Part shown: positions 16,453 through 24,631 of the stretch, one piece after another
Layout of the letters: every line of letters begins with the position of its first letter
How positions within the stretch are numbered: the first letter of the stretch is position 1
NCBI RefSeq assembly: GCF_005938675.2
Contig: NZ_VCCH02000011.1
Span: forward strand, 1 to 64,000
DNA: 64,000 bases
Reading direction: 5' to 3'
DNA from: Mycobacterium sp. KBS0706
GTDB taxonomy: Bacteria > Pseudomonadota > Alphaproteobacteria > DSM-16000 > Inquilinaceae
The notes under the pieces: generated by a model
Told to the model about the DNA's origin: nothing
Databases searched by the model: none
Seen by the model: only the letters and a program-made list of their open reading frames with translations
Position numbers and translations under genes: made by a program

Positions 16453-17663
16453 GCGGCGACGGCTGTCCGACGGGGCAGCAGCCACACGGCGCCGGCCAGG
16501 CCGATCACGGTCAGGCCGGCGCCGGCCAGGAAGGTGGCGCCGGACCCGATCCAGGTCCACAGCCCGCCGGCCAGGGCGCTGGCCAGCAGCAGAGCCAGTC
16601 CGCCGGCCAGGTTGAACAGGCCGAAGCCGGTGCCGCGCCGGTCGGCCGGCACGGTCTCGGCCACCAGCGCCGCCAGCAGCCCCTGGGTCATGCCCATATG
16701 CAGCCCCCACAGCGCGGTGCCGGCCAGCACCGCCCACAGCCCGCCATCCAGCGCCAGCACCAGGTCGGCCGCGACCAGCACGGCGAAGCCGAGCACCAGC
16801 AGCCGCTTCGGGTCGTGGCGGTCGGACAGCACCCCGACCGGATAGGCGGACAGGGCATAGGCGACGTTCATCACCACCAGCACCAGCGGCACCAGGGCCA
16901 GCGCCAGCCCGGCCTCCTGCGCCTTCAGCACCAGGAAGGCCTCGCTGAACCGCGCCAGGGTCAGCACCGCCGCCACCGCGACCACGCGCCAATAGGCGCC
17001 GCCCAGCCGCCGCAGCTCGTCGCGCCGGATCGGCGACCGCGCCGCCTTGGCCGGCCTGGCGGCGTCCGGCTCGTGCACGCCGCCCACCAGGATGGCAACG
17101 GAGATCGCGGCCGGGATCACCGCCAGCCAGAACACCAGCTGGATGTCGCCGCCGCTGGCCAGCATCAGGCCGATCGCCAGCAGCGGCCCGGCGAAGGCGC
17201 CGACGGTGTCGAGCGACTGGCGCAGCCCGAAGGCGGCGCCGCGGATTGCGGGCGGCGTCAGGTCGGCGACCAGCGCGTCGCGCGGCGCGCCGCGGATGCC
17301 CTTGCCGATGCGGTCGACGAAGCGCGCCGCCAGCACCAGCCCGGCGCTGCCGGCCAGCGGGAACAGCGGCTTCGACAGCGCGCCGAGGCCGTAGCCGATC
17401 ACGGCCAGCAGCTTGCGCCGGCCGAACCAGTCGCTGAGCACGCCGGAGAACACCTTGACGATCGAGGCGGTGGCTTCGGCCACGCCCTCGATCAGCCCGA
17501 TCACCGCGGCGCTGGCGCCGACCGTGGTCAGCAGGAACACCGGCAGCAGGGCGTGGATCATCTCCGACGAGACGTCCATGAACAGGCTGACGAAGCCCAG
17601 CATCCACACGCCGCGCGGGATCGCAGCGCGGACGTCCGGGCTGGCAGGAGTTTCGGCGGCCAT
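16446..17663 (-). CDS. Major facilitator superfamily transporter
   Basis: 405 residues from ATG 17663 with a GGAG site upstream, twelve predicted helices. The loop 2-3 motif is SDWFGRRKL and the second half repeats it as SDRHDPKRLL. RIGKGIRGAPRDALVADLTP is typical of a proteobacterial MFS subgroup of unknown substrate. It lies 32 bp downstream of the arginase-family gene in the same direction, so the two are probably co-transcribed. The 3' end overlaps the proS stop by 7 bp, convergently. Confidence 0.85.
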   Translation of the reverse strand: MAAETPASPDVRAAIPRGVWMLGFVSLFMDVSSEMIHALLPVFLLTTVGASAAVIGLIEGVAEATASIVKVFSGVLSDWFGRRKLLAVIGYGLGALSKPLFPLAGSAGLVLAARFVDRIGKGIRGAPRDALVADLTPPAIRGAAFGLRQSLDTVGAFAGPLLAIGLMLASGGDIQLVFWLAVIPAAISVAILVGGVHEPDAARPAKAARSPIRRDELRRLGGAYWRVVAVAAVLTLARFSEAFLVLKAQEAGLALALVPLVLVVMNVAYALSAYPVGVLSDRHDPKRLLVLGFAVLVAADLVLALDGGLWAVLAGTALWGLHMGMTQGLLAALVAETVPADRRGTGFGLFNLAGGLALLLASALAGGLWTWIGSGATFLAGAGLTVIGLAGAVWLLPRRTAVAAQ

Positions 17664-17695
17664 CGGATGCTCCGTCGCGACAATCGGAGTCGGAT

Positions 17696-18649
17696 CTAGG
17701 GCCGGCGGCGTGTCGCCGTCAACGGCGCCAGCCCCGCGGCCAGCATCTCGACGAGGCCACGCGCATAGGTGCCATCCGGGTCCAGGTCCGGGTCGTAGAT
17801 GGTGACGTTGAGGCCGAGGCAGCGCGGCGAGGCCAGGAAGCCGCGCAGCAACTCCGCCAGCCCGGCGAAGTCCAGCCCGGGGCTGCCGGGGGAATCCACC
17901 GCCGGCATCACCGCCTGGTCGAGGATGTCGACGTCGAGATGCAGCCAGAACGGGATCTCTGGCGTCCGGTCCAGCACCGCGAAGCTGCGGCGCAGCGCCG
18001 CCCGCAGTCCGGCTTCCAGCAGTTCGAACATGTCGATCCGGGTGATCGCGGTGTCGGCGATGTCCTCCCAGCCCCAATCCGGATCCCGCCCCTCGCGCTC
18101 GCCGATCTGGATCGCCCGCTCGGCCCGCACCAGCGGGTCCGGCGCGCCGTCCCAGCGCAGCATCAGCGGGTCGCCCAGGCCGATCGCCAGCGCCAGGTCC
18201 ATGCCGGCGGCCGAATGCAGCGGGAAATCCTCGTAATTGCCGGGATGGCGGAAATCGCTGTGGCCGTCGAGATGGACCAGCGCCAGATCGCTGTGCCGCC
18301 GGGCGCCGGCCAGGGCGCCGATCAGGATCGAGCAGTCGCCGCCGACCACCAGCGGGAACAGCCGCTCGCGCAGCGCCGCGTCGACCACATCGGCGACCTG
18401 TTCGTTGAAACGCCGGATCGCCGGGCCGTTGCGCAGCACGGTGCCGGGCTGCGGTTCGGTGCTGTAGCGCGGCCGGTCCAGGTCGACCGTGCGGTCGGGC
18501 CGCAGCCGGCTCTCCAGCCCCGCCTCGGTCAACGCCTGCGGCGCCCGCCAGGTACCCGGCTCATGCCCCGGCCGCAGCGGCCGGAGCCCGAGATTCGACG
18601 GCGCCCGGATCAGCGCCGTACCGGCGATGCCCGCGATCGGATATGCCAT
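17696..18649 (-). CDS. Arginase/agmatinase family ureohydrolase
   Basis: 317 residues. The manganese-binding signatures are present: GGDCS, LDGHSDF (family usually DAHxD, here Gly replaces Ala) and HLDVDILDQ. These enzymes hydrolyse arginine, agmatine or other guanidino compounds to urea and an amine. The extra length in the middle and the unusual N-terminus leave the substrate open; formimidoylglutamase- or guanidinobutyrase-like activity is as likely as arginase. It is first gene of a two-gene operon with an MFS transporter, which may carry a substrate or product. Confidence 0.82.
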   Translation of the reverse strand: MAYPIAGIAGTALIRAPSNLGLRPLRPGHEPGTWRAPQALTEAGLESRLRPDRTVDLDRPRYSTEPQPGTVLRNGPAIRRFNEQVADVVDAALRERLFPLVVGGDCSILIGALAGARRHSDLALVHLDGHSDFRHPGNYEDFPLHSAAGMDLALAIGLGDPLMLRWDGAPDPLVRAERAIQIGEREGRDPDWGWEDIADTAITRIDMFELLEAGLRAALRRSFAVLDRTPEIPFWLHLDVDILDQAVMPAVDSPGSPGLDFAGLAELLRGFLASPRCLGLNVTIYDPDLDPDGTYARGLVEMLAAGLAPLTATRRRP

Positions 18650-18737
18650 GGTCGTCCCCTCCCCCCAACGGGCCGCAGTATGACCCGGGATGCGAGGCCC
18701 GTCTCGGGCCTGTTACCCGCCAGCGACAAAGCATGAC

Positions 18738-18766
18738 TTGACCAACTACCTACTAGAAGGTAGATT
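18738..18766 (+). promoter_or_regulatory. Sigma70-type promoter of the tetR gene overlapped by an operator
   Basis: TTGACC at 18738-18743, a 17-bp spacer, then TAGATT at 18761-18766, just ahead of the ATG at 18773. The spacer and the -10 carry the palindrome CTACCTACTAGAAGGTAG (18746-18763). Confidence 0.65.
18746..18763. promoter_or_regulatory. TetR-type operator O1
   Basis: CTACCTACTAGAAGGTAG, an 18-bp near-perfect palindrome (one non-complementary pair). The same pattern recurs perfectly at 19414-19431 before the next gene, so the TetR protein probably represses itself and its neighbour. Confidence 0.7.
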
Positions 18767-18772
18767 ATTTAT

Positions 18773-19357
18773 ATGAGCAACCCTGCTTCCACCGCCGACG
18801 ACATCCTGGCCTGCGCCCGATCCCTGATCGTCGCCGGGGGCTATAACGGCTTCAGCTATGCCGACATCGCTACCGTGGTCGGCATCCGCAAGCCGAGCAT
18901 CCATCATCACTTCCCGAGCAAGGTCGATCTGGTCCGCACGCTGGTCTCCCGCTACCGCGAGGAGGCCGGGGTCGGGCTCACCCAGCTCGAAAGCCATGTC
19001 TCCGATCCGGCGGAACAGCTGCGGGCCTATCTGGGATTCTGGGAGAGATGCATCGCGGATGCGAGCCTGTCCTTCTGTGTCTGCGCCCTGCTGGCGAGCG
19101 AGCTTCCGATGCTACCGGAGGCGGTGGCGTTTGAGGTCAAGGCGCATTTCCGCTTCCTGTCGGCCTGGCTGACCTCGGTGCTCGGCCGCGGGGCGCAGCA
19201 GGGCCGTCTCCACCTCGCCAGCACGCCCCGCGTGGAGGCTGAGGCGTTCATGGCGACCGTCCATGGGGCGATGCTGTCTGCCCGGGCCTATGGCGACCCG
19301 ACGATGTTTGCCGTCATCACGACCCCCCTGCTCGACCGGCTGTCCACCCGACGCTGA
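18773..19357 (+). CDS. TetR family transcriptional repressor
   Basis: 194 residues. The N-terminal helix-turn-helix is SYADIATVVGIRKPSIHHHF followed by PSKVDLVRTLV. The C-terminal ligand domain contains two close Cys (SFCVCALLASELP), a pattern of the AcrR/NemR-like group in which Cys can sense electrophiles (inference). An operator palindrome overlaps its own promoter and a perfect copy lies before the following membrane-protein gene, so autoregulation and control of that gene are likely. Its third helix should contact CTACC half-sites. Confidence 0.9.
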   Translation: MSNPASTADDILACARSLIVAGGYNGFSYADIATVVGIRKPSIHHHFPSKVDLVRTLVSRYREEAGVGLTQLESHVSDPAEQLRAYLGFWERCIADASLSFCVCALLASELPMLPEAVAFEVKAHFRFLSAWLTSVLGRGAQQGRLHLASTPRVEAEAFMATVHGAMLSARAYGDPTMFAVITTPLLDRLSTRR

Positions 19358-19413
19358 TCCCTCCCCCGCGGGCGCCCGGCGGCGCGCCCGATGCCTTCGC
19401 TTGCATATCGAGA

Positions 19414-19431
19414 CTACCGACTAGTCGGTAG
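19414..19431. promoter_or_regulatory. TetR-type operator O2
   Basis: CTACCGACTAGTCGGTAG, a perfect 18-bp palindrome 32 bp before the membrane-protein start. It shares CTACC-N-ACTAG and GGTAG with O1. Confidence 0.75.
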
Positions 19432-19463
19432 ATGCCTCGTTCACCTGATCGAAAGGACGTTCG

Positions 19464-20066
19464 ATGACCGACCAACTCATGGATCCCGCCGGCGCCCAGG
19501 AGCGATGGCTGCGGTTCTACTACTTCGCCCGAGCGGCGTTTTCCGCCCTGTGGGTGGCAGCGGCATTCACGCTTGGACAGCAGATATCGTCGGTCGCAGC
19601 GGTCCTGCTGGTCGTCTATCCGGCCTGGGATGCCCTCGCGAACTATGCCGATGGGTCGCGAAGCGGCGGGTTGGGCCGGAACCGCACCCAAGCCATCAAC
19701 GTCATCGTCAGCCTGGCGGCCGCTGTCACCGTCGTCCTGGCCCTGCAGACGAGCATGAACGCGGTGCTCGGGGTGTTCGGCGTCTGGGCGATACTCTCCG
19801 GATTGTTGCAGCTCGGCACCGCGGTTCGTCGGTGGACGGGGTATGGCGCGCAATGGGCGATGACCCTGAGCGGCGGCCAATCGGCGCTCGCAGGCGCATT
19901 CTTCATCGTGCAGGCGCGGATGCCGCCGCCGCCGTCGATCACCGCCATTGCCGGCTATGCTGCCGTGGGCGCACTCTACTTCCTGGCATCGGCGATATGG
20001 CTGTCGGTGGGCGAATGGCGCCGCAGGGCCGGTGGAACGTCTCGGTCTGCAGCGGGCCGGCTGTGA
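19464..20066 (+). CDS. DUF308-like multi-pass membrane protein
   Basis: 200 residues with about six hydrophobic segments (for example SVAAVLLVVYPAWDAL, VIVSLAAAVTVVLAL, VLGVFGVWAILSGLL) and a short basic C-terminus, resembling the DUF308/HdeD-type membrane proteins. No enzymatic motif is visible. AAAGGA precedes the start. A perfect TetR-type operator lies 32 bp upstream, so expression is probably induced by whatever inactivates the neighbouring repressor. Function unknown. Confidence 0.75.
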   Translation: MTDQLMDPAGAQERWLRFYYFARAAFSALWVAAAFTLGQQISSVAAVLLVVYPAWDALANYADGSRSGGLGRNRTQAINVIVSLAAAVTVVLALQTSMNAVLGVFGVWAILSGLLQLGTAVRRWTGYGAQWAMTLSGGQSALAGAFFIVQARMPPPPSITAIAGYAAVGALYFLASAIWLSVGEWRRRAGGTSRSAAGRL

Positions 20067-20161
20067 AGTTTCTTCCAAGGTGATGGGCCGGCGCGCCGGG
20101 TACCGCGCCGGCGTGGCCTCGCCATATCCGGCCCATCGCGACGACAGGAAAGGATCTTATC

Positions 20162-21151
20162 ATGCGCCTGCCCCTCGACCACGCGCAGGGCTTCGGCGGC
20201 GCGCCGCTGGGCAACATGTTCCGCGCCATCCCCGAGGACGAGGCGATCGCCGCCGTCCGCGACGCCTGGGATGCCGACATCCGCTACTATGACACCGCCC
20301 CCTTCTACGGCGCCGGCCTCTCCGAGATCCGCATGGGCAAAGCGCTCAAGGACAAGCCGCGCGGCGATTTTGTGCTCAGCACCAAGGTCGGCCGGCTGAT
20401 CCTGGACGAGATCGAGACCGGCACGCGCGACCAGGGCGAGAAGGGCGGGCTGTTCGAGGCCGGCCTGCCGAACAAGGTCGTCTACGATTATTCCGCCGAC
20501 GGCACGCTGCGCTCGATCGAGGACAGCCTGAAGCGGATGGGCACCGACCGCATCGACCTGGTCTGGATCCACGACGTGGCCGAGGATTTCCACGGCGACC
20601 GCTGGCGCGAGGTGCTGGACCAGGCGCTGGACGGCGCCGGCCGGGCCCTGACCCGGCTGCGCGAGGAGGGCGTCATCAAGGGCTGGGGCCTGGGCGTCAA
20701 CAAGGTCGAGCCCTGCGAGGTCGCGCTCGACCGCGCCGACCCCGACGGCTTCCTGCTGGCCGGTCGCTATACTCTGCTGGACCACCGCCAGGCGCTGGCC
20801 CGGCTGATGCCGCAGACGGAGAAGCGCGGCGCCGGCATCGTCGTCGGCGGGCCGTACAATTCCGGCATCCTGGCCGGCGGCGCGCATTACGAGTACCAGG
20901 CGGCGACGCCGGAGATCCAGGCCCGGGTCGACGGGCTGAAGGCGGTGGCGGCGGAGTTCGGCATCGACCTGCGCGCCGCGGCGCTGCAGTTCCCGCTGGC
21001 GCATCCGGCGGTGGCCGCGATCATCCCCGGCGCCAGCCGCCCCGGCCGCAGCGCCGAGAACCTGGGCCTGGCGGCGGCCCCCATCCCGGCTGCCTTCTGG
21101 CAGGCGCTGCGCGACCGCGACCTGATCGCACCGGAGGCGCCGACGCCCTGA
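20162..21151 (+). CDS. Aldo/keto reductase
   Basis: 329 residues, NAD(P)-dependent oxidoreductase with a TIM-barrel fold. The catalytic tetrad can be placed: Asp and Tyr in YYDTAPFYGAG, Lys in STKVGR, His in DLVWIHD. The C-terminal cofactor-binding part is AAIIPGASRPGRSAENL. The insertion after STKVGR and the overall layout resemble D-threo-aldose/L-fucose or pyridoxal dehydrogenases. The substrate cannot be fixed from sequence. GGAAAGGA precedes the ATG. It ends directly against the convergent NDH-2 gene, with no spacer. Confidence 0.88.
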   Translation: MRLPLDHAQGFGGAPLGNMFRAIPEDEAIAAVRDAWDADIRYYDTAPFYGAGLSEIRMGKALKDKPRGDFVLSTKVGRLILDEIETGTRDQGEKGGLFEAGLPNKVVYDYSADGTLRSIEDSLKRMGTDRIDLVWIHDVAEDFHGDRWREVLDQALDGAGRALTRLREEGVIKGWGLGVNKVEPCEVALDRADPDGFLLAGRYTLLDHRQALARLMPQTEKRGAGIVVGGPYNSGILAGGAHYEYQAATPEIQARVDGLKAVAAEFGIDLRAAALQFPLAHPAVAAIIPGASRPGRSAENLGLAAAPIPAAFWQALRDRDLIAPEAPTP

Positions 21152-22414
21152 CTACTCCTCCTGGCCCCGGCCGGTGATCAGCCGGGCGCTGCGCTGGCCG
21201 GTGGTGTAGATCCACAGCCAGCTCAGCGCCACGGTCAGGCGGTTGCGCAGCCCGATCAGGAAGTAGATGTGGGCGAAGCCCCAGATCCACCACGCCAGCC
21301 AGCCGCGCAGCTTGATCCAGCCGAAATCGATTACCGCCGCCCGCTTGCCGATGGTGGCCAGGCTGCCGGCATGCTTGTAGCGGAACGGGCGCGCCTCCGG
21401 CTTGCCCTCCAGCCGGGCCCGGATGGTGTCGGCGACATGCTGGCCCTGCTGCTTGGCGGCCGGGGCGATGCCCGGCAGCGGCTGGCCGTTCCAGGCGTCG
21501 AGCCGGGCGGTGTCGCCGACCACGAAGATCTCGGGATGGCCCGGCAGGGTCAGGTCGGGCGCCACCATGACCCGGCCGGCGCGGTCCGCCTCGGCCCCCA
21601 GCCAGGCGGCGGCGGGCGAGGCCTGGACGCCGGCGGCCCAGATGATGGTCTTCGCCGGGATCCGCTCCGCCGTCAGCGCCACGCCATCGGCATCGCAGGC
21701 GGTCACGGCGTGGCCGGTCAGGATCTCCGCCCCCAGCCCCTCCAGCGCCTGCTTGGCGTAGGCGGACAGGTCCTCCGGGAAGGCCGGCAGCACCCGTGGC
21801 CCGGCCTCAACCAGCAGGATCCGCGCCTCCTTCGGGTTCAGCGCCCGGAAATCCCTCACCATGGTGTGGTGCGCCAACTCGGCGATGGTGCCGGCGATCT
21901 CCACCCCGGTCGGTCCGGCGCCGACGATGACGAAGGTCAGCAGCGCCCGCCGCACCGCCGGGTCGGTCTCGGTCTCCGCCCGCTCGAACGCCGTCAGGAT
22001 GCGGCGGCGGATCGCTGTGGCGTCGTCGATGTCCTTCAGGCCGGGGGCGAAGGGCTCCCAGTCGTCATGGCCGAAATAGGCGTGCCGGGCGCCGGTCGCC
22101 ACCAGCAGCGTGTCGTAGGGCACCGGCGCCTCGCCGCGCAGTTGCACCTGCCGGCCGGCCATGTCGACGCCTGTGACCTCGCCGAGGATGGTCCGCACCT
22201 CCGGCCGCCGCGCCACCAGATGGCGGATCGGCCAGGCGATCTCCGACGGCGCCAGCGAGGCGGTGGCGACCTGGTACAGGAGCGGCTGGAACAGATGGTG
22301 GTTGCGACGGTCGATCAGGGTGATGTCGACCGGCGCGCCCTTGAGGCGGAGCACCGCCTGCAGCCCGCCGAAGCCGGCGCCGATGACGACCACGCGGTGA
22401 CGCGCTTCGGCCAT
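21152..22414 (-). CDS. ndh: Type II NADH dehydrogenase (NDH-2)
   Basis: 420 residues from ATG 22414 with GAGGGG upstream. Two dinucleotide folds are seen: VVVIGAGFGGL for FAD at the N-terminus and VIVGAGPTGVEIAG for NADH near residue 165. LYQVATASLAP and the FVVGDTARL FAD loop are family hallmarks. The C-terminus carries a Trp-rich membrane-associating segment (AWWIWGFAHIYFLIGL). It transfers electrons from NADH to quinone at the inner face of the membrane without pumping protons. Monocistronic; convergent with the aldo/keto reductase. Confidence 0.9.
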   Translation of the reverse strand: MAEARHRVVVIGAGFGGLQAVLRLKGAPVDITLIDRRNHHLFQPLLYQVATASLAPSEIAWPIRHLVARRPEVRTILGEVTGVDMAGRQVQLRGEAPVPYDTLLVATGARHAYFGHDDWEPFAPGLKDIDDATAIRRRILTAFERAETETDPAVRRALLTFVIVGAGPTGVEIAGTIAELAHHTMVRDFRALNPKEARILLVEAGPRVLPAFPEDLSAYAKQALEGLGAEILTGHAVTACDADGVALTAERIPAKTIIWAAGVQASPAAAWLGAEADRAGRVMVAPDLTLPGHPEIFVVGDTARLDAWNGQPLPGIAPAAKQQGQHVADTIRARLEGKPEARPFRYKHAGSLATIGKRAAVIDFGWIKLRGWLAWWIWGFAHIYFLIGLRNRLTVALSWLWIYTTGQRSARLITGRGQEE

Positions 22415-22693
22415 GATGATCCCCTCGCCGTGAGACTTGCCCCACCGTCCGATATCGCGGTGCAGCATGCAAGGGCGGCGGCGTCGCGCCCGCAGTTGGC
22501 GCCGGTCGGCGATCTGGCGCTCCGCATCGACATGACTGCGGGGATCCGTTGACGAATGCCTGCAATCGGCTGCAGCCGTCTCAATTCTCACACGATGCTA
22601 TTGGCGGAGCCGCCAAGCCAAATGGGTTTCCGATCCTGAGCATCAAAGGTACAATTCTCCGGCTTATCTGCGCAGGCTGGACGGAGATGCAGC

Positions 22694-23656
22694 ATGTCTT
22701 TTCGGATCGACACCAGCGCATCTATCCAAGGTGGGCGAACGACGCCGGCTTCATGGGCACAGCGGCAAGCCTTCAACGACGCCATTTCGCAATCTCGGCG
22801 CATGGCCGGAGAAGCGGGCGGCACGGGCATGGTCGACGACCCCGGCAATGGCGGGGTCATTGAAAAAGGAAAGAGCTGGACCGACTGGATCGAGCGGTTG
22901 GTGCAGGACGCCGTGGCGAGGCTGGAGAAGCTGGAGCGCTACAAGGCCGAAGAGTCGAAGCGGTCTCCGACCGGGGCGAAGATCATCGCCGAAGCGGAGC
23001 GGCTGGGCGTGCCGATCCACGTGCTCAGCGATGAGGACTATGAGAGTCGTCATCCCGGCACGGGAGGCGTGACCGTCGACGGCGAGGTCTATATTCCCGA
23101 ATCGGCGCTGAACACGGGTGGAAATCCGGTCCTCGAGCATGAATTGCTGCATGCCATTCTCGGCCGCAATCGTGAGATCTATGACAACGCGCGGCCACTC
23201 GACGAGCGCATCAAGCGAGCGCGCGATCTGTTCCAGGGAATGGGACTTGATGCCGATGACGGAGAGCGCTTTGCGCGCGCGATCGATGGCTGGCCGCCGG
23301 AACGGCACGTCGACGCGGATCACGTGCAGGCCTATGTCAGCGGTGTCGATATCGCACGCGAGAAGGCAGGCCTGCCCCCGCTGACGGACCCGCAGCGAGA
23401 CGAGCTTTATGCGGGTGCGGCGGAGCGGGAGGCAGCGCTCGGCATCCAACGCGGGCCCCTTGCGGACTACGCCAAGACGGAGTCGCCCCTCCTGCGCATG
23501 ATGGCTCTCGCCCGGGCCGAGGCGCAGTGGGCGGCGACGCCTCAGGGCCGTGCCCACCCACCGTCCGGCAATACGATGGAGGAGCGTGCCGCGAGCCTCA
23601 CGGCCATTATCGACAAATATGCCAGTGAAGATCGGCTGCTGAAGTTCAAGTCCTAG
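22694..23656 (+). CDS. Unrecognised protein with a zincin-like HELLH motif
   Basis: 320 residues, GGAG upstream. I do not recognise the family. Residues 1-60 are polar and Ser/Gly/Gln-rich with no Sec signal, as in secreted effectors. A charged helix follows (65-105). VTVDGEVYIPESAL is then followed by VLEHELLHAI, giving H149-E-L-L-H153, the HExxH core of zinc metallopeptidases. DADHVQAYVSG (203-213) could supply the third ligand. The C-terminal third is helical. Base composition is slightly lower than its neighbours. It stands alone between convergent or divergent genes. It could be a metallopeptidase effector or toxin; a chance HExxH is the alternative. Confidence 0.6.
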   Translation: MSFRIDTSASIQGGRTTPASWAQRQAFNDAISQSRRMAGEAGGTGMVDDPGNGGVIEKGKSWTDWIERLVQDAVARLEKLERYKAEESKRSPTGAKIIAEAERLGVPIHVLSDEDYESRHPGTGGVTVDGEVYIPESALNTGGNPVLEHELLHAILGRNREIYDNARPLDERIKRARDLFQGMGLDADDGERFARAIDGWPPERHVDADHVQAYVSGVDIAREKAGLPPLTDPQRDELYAGAAEREAALGIQRGPLADYAKTESPLLRMMALARAEAQWAATPQGRAHPPSGNTMEERAASLTAIIDKYASEDRLLKFKS

Positions 23657-23668
23657 CCGGCGCGGGCC

Positions 23669-24295
23669 TCAGCCCCGCTCGACCGGCACCAGCGCCGCGA
23701 CCTCGCCCCGCCCGTCGGCGCCCAACCCCTCGACCACGCCGGCGCGGTCGGCGGCCGGCCGGTTCTGGCTCATCTTCCACTTGCCCTCCAGCCGCGCGAT
23801 CGGCAGGGCGAAGCCAACGATGCCCTTCAACTGGCCGCGGACGAAATCGGCGGGTGCGTCGCTGACCGACCAGGGCGCGGCCCGGCCGCCCTCGTGCCGC
23901 AGGGTCAGGCGGGTGACGAGGTCGAGCAGCCGGTCGGCGTCGTCGAACATCTCCAGCGGCCCGCTGGCGTGGATGGCGACGTAGTTCCAGGTCGGCACAA
24001 CCTTGCCGGTCTGGCGCTTGGTCTCGTACCAGGACGGGGTGATGTAGGCGTCCGGCCCCTGGAGGATCGCCAGCGCCTCCACCCCCGGCACGCCGCCGGC
24101 GGCATGCGGATTGGCCTTGGCGAGATGGCCATAGAGCGTGCCGTTCGGCCCGGCCTCCGGGTCCAGCAGCATTGGCACATGGCTGGCGACCAGGCCATCG
24201 GCGCCGAGGCTGACCAGCGTGGCCAGGCCGGCCTCGCGGATCGCGGCGTGCAGGATCTCGATCCGGTCTTCCCGGAAGGCGGGCGGGACATACAT
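23669..24295 (-). CDS. PaiB-type FMN-binding split-barrel protein
   Basis: 208 residues from ATG 24295 (MYVPPAF). The pattern MYVPPAFREDR, AYITPSWYETKRQTGKVVPTWNY and KGIVGFALPIARLEGKWKMSQNR defines the PaiB family, FMN-binding split-barrel proteins originally described as negative regulators of sporulation and protease genes in Bacillus. In proteobacteria the role is uncharacterised, more likely an FMN-dependent oxidoreductase. Monocistronic. It ends 12 bp from the convergent HELLH gene. Confidence 0.88.
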   Translation of the reverse strand: MYVPPAFREDRIEILHAAIREAGLATLVSLGADGLVASHVPMLLDPEAGPNGTLYGHLAKANPHAAGGVPGVEALAILQGPDAYITPSWYETKRQTGKVVPTWNYVAIHASGPLEMFDDADRLLDLVTRLTLRHEGGRAAPWSVSDAPADFVRGQLKGIVGFALPIARLEGKWKMSQNRPAADRAGVVEGLGADGRGEVAALVPVERG

Positions 24296-24499
24296 GGCAG
24301 GGGACCTGGACAGCAGGTGGATGCCGCACAGATGGCGATGAATCGGACTGGCCGCCAGGGCCAATCGGCCAAATCCAGGCAGTCCAATTCCGGCGAGGAC
24401 GCACCAGGGGCATGCAGTTTCGGCAAGGCCGTGCGCTTCCGCCGAGCCGCCGCATGCTGCTATACCGCCCAGGAGCATCGGGACAGGTCTTCTTCAACT

Positions 24500-24575
24500 G
24501 TCATGCCCGGGCTTGACCCGGGCATCCAGAGGCTGTCGACATCTTCTGGATTGCCGGGTCAAGCCCGGCAATGAC
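24500..24575. repeat. Dispersed palindrome, family C
   Basis: GTCATGCCCGGGCTTGACCC ... CATCCAG on one arm and CTGGATTGCCGGGTCAAGCC ... AATGAC on the other, folding as a near-perfect stem. This motif is widely repeated in alphaproteobacterial intergenic DNA. It sits 56 bp before purB. Confidence 0.75.
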
Positions 24576-24631
24576 AAGGAAAGGGAGGTCCGTCCCCGAC
24601 CGCCTTCCCCTGCCCCGCATGGACCACGCCG

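Noticed and set aside
15157-17607. 816-codon minus-strand frame spanning proS and the MFS gene
   Set aside because: It crosses two well-supported genes in other frames and has low-complexity composition typical of a shadow frame.
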